This document shows positions 5,496 to 5,574 of a DNA stretch of 5,574 bases, piece by piece; positions within the stretch are counted from its first letter, which is position 1, and every line of letters begins with the position of its first letter. The notes under the pieces were generated by a model. It searched no databases, was not told where the DNA came from, and saw nothing but the letters and a program-made list of their open reading frames with translations. The position numbers and the translations under genes were made by a program. This stretch comes from Actinomycetota bacterium (GTDB lineage Bacteria > Actinomycetota > Actinomycetes > Streptosporangiales > Streptosporangiaceae), in assembly GCA_003161205.1 (NCBI GenBank), contig PMOU01000621.1:3604-9177 (forward strand), written 5' to 3'.

Positions 5496-5574
5496 CCTGC
5501 GGTGAGCTGCCCGGCCCGACCTGGGCCTTCAGCGCGGCCAGTTCATTGTCTACGTCCTTGGCCGATCCGGCTTC
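5476..5574 (-). CDS. C-terminal end of a probable PspA/IM30-family protein (5' end beyond window)
   Basis: Only the last 32 codons are visible, reading EAGSAKDVDNELAALKAQ followed by VGPGSSPQELTSGS and a TGA at 5478-5476. The VDxELAALKAQ pattern is typical of the short last helix of actinobacterial PspA/IM30 (phage-shock/Vipp1-like) proteins, which are coiled-coil proteins that bind the cytoplasmic membrane and respond to envelope stress. The tail after it is Pro/Gly/Ser-rich. The last codons and the stop come from the 14-bp units of the tandem array: the first copy is translated as LTSG and the second supplies the TGA. The codon composition fits a real gene. With so few residues the family call is tentative; any protein ending in such a helix is possible. 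Confidence 0.55.
   Translation of the reverse strand, partial: EAGSAKDVDNELAALKAQVGPGSSPQELTSGS

Noticed and set aside
1..5574. tRNA, rRNA, insertion sequence or prophage elements
   Set aside because: No cloverleaf, rRNA-like stretch, transposase frame or terminal inverted repeats with target duplications could be seen.

Overview
The window is GC-rich DNA of actinomycete type: strong third-position G/C bias, GTG and TTG starts, a PknB-type kinase, a DUF998 remnant and a PspA-like tail. The presence of a secreted G1 (eqolisin) peptidase, a family whose characterised members work at low pH, fits a soil actinomycete of acidic habitats, but that is inference. No species-level assignment is possible from the sequence alone.

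All convincing genes lie on the minus strand, so the order of transcription is right to left: (1) the last 32 codons of a probable PspA/IM30-family protein (5574-5476); (2) an NAD-dependent 3-hydroxyacyl-CoA dehydrogenase (5396-4479); (3) a secreted G1-family glutamic peptidase (4225-3440) behind an AT-richer regulatory region full of inverted repeats; (4) a DUF998-type membrane-protein gene that seems to have lost its middle and shifted frame (3269-2862); (5) a geranylgeranyl-reductase-type FAD oxidoreductase (2851-1292), whose start lies 10 bases past the stop of the broken gene; (6) the first 346 codons of a Ser/Thr protein kinase (1039 to beyond position 1). The plus-strand open frames are GC-driven shadows of these genes.

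The genes do not read as one pathway. The pspA-like gene and the dehydrogenase may be co-transcribed, but a tandem array of 12 to 14 bp units (5407-5495) separates them and contains the stop codon of the upstream gene. The peptidase looks like an independent unit with its own control region. The DUF998 remnant and the oxidoreductase are closely coupled. The kinase is separated from the oxidoreductase by about 250 bp carrying two copies of a near-palindromic GGTGATYACCT site.

The points most worth a second look are the 12/14-bp array, the nested palindromes upstream of the peptidase, the apparent internal deletion in the DUF998 gene, and the dehydrogenase's Asp at the position of the usual catalytic Glu. 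I did not find a clear multi-gene novel system; the window looks like ordinary actinomycete chromosome with a few unusual details.
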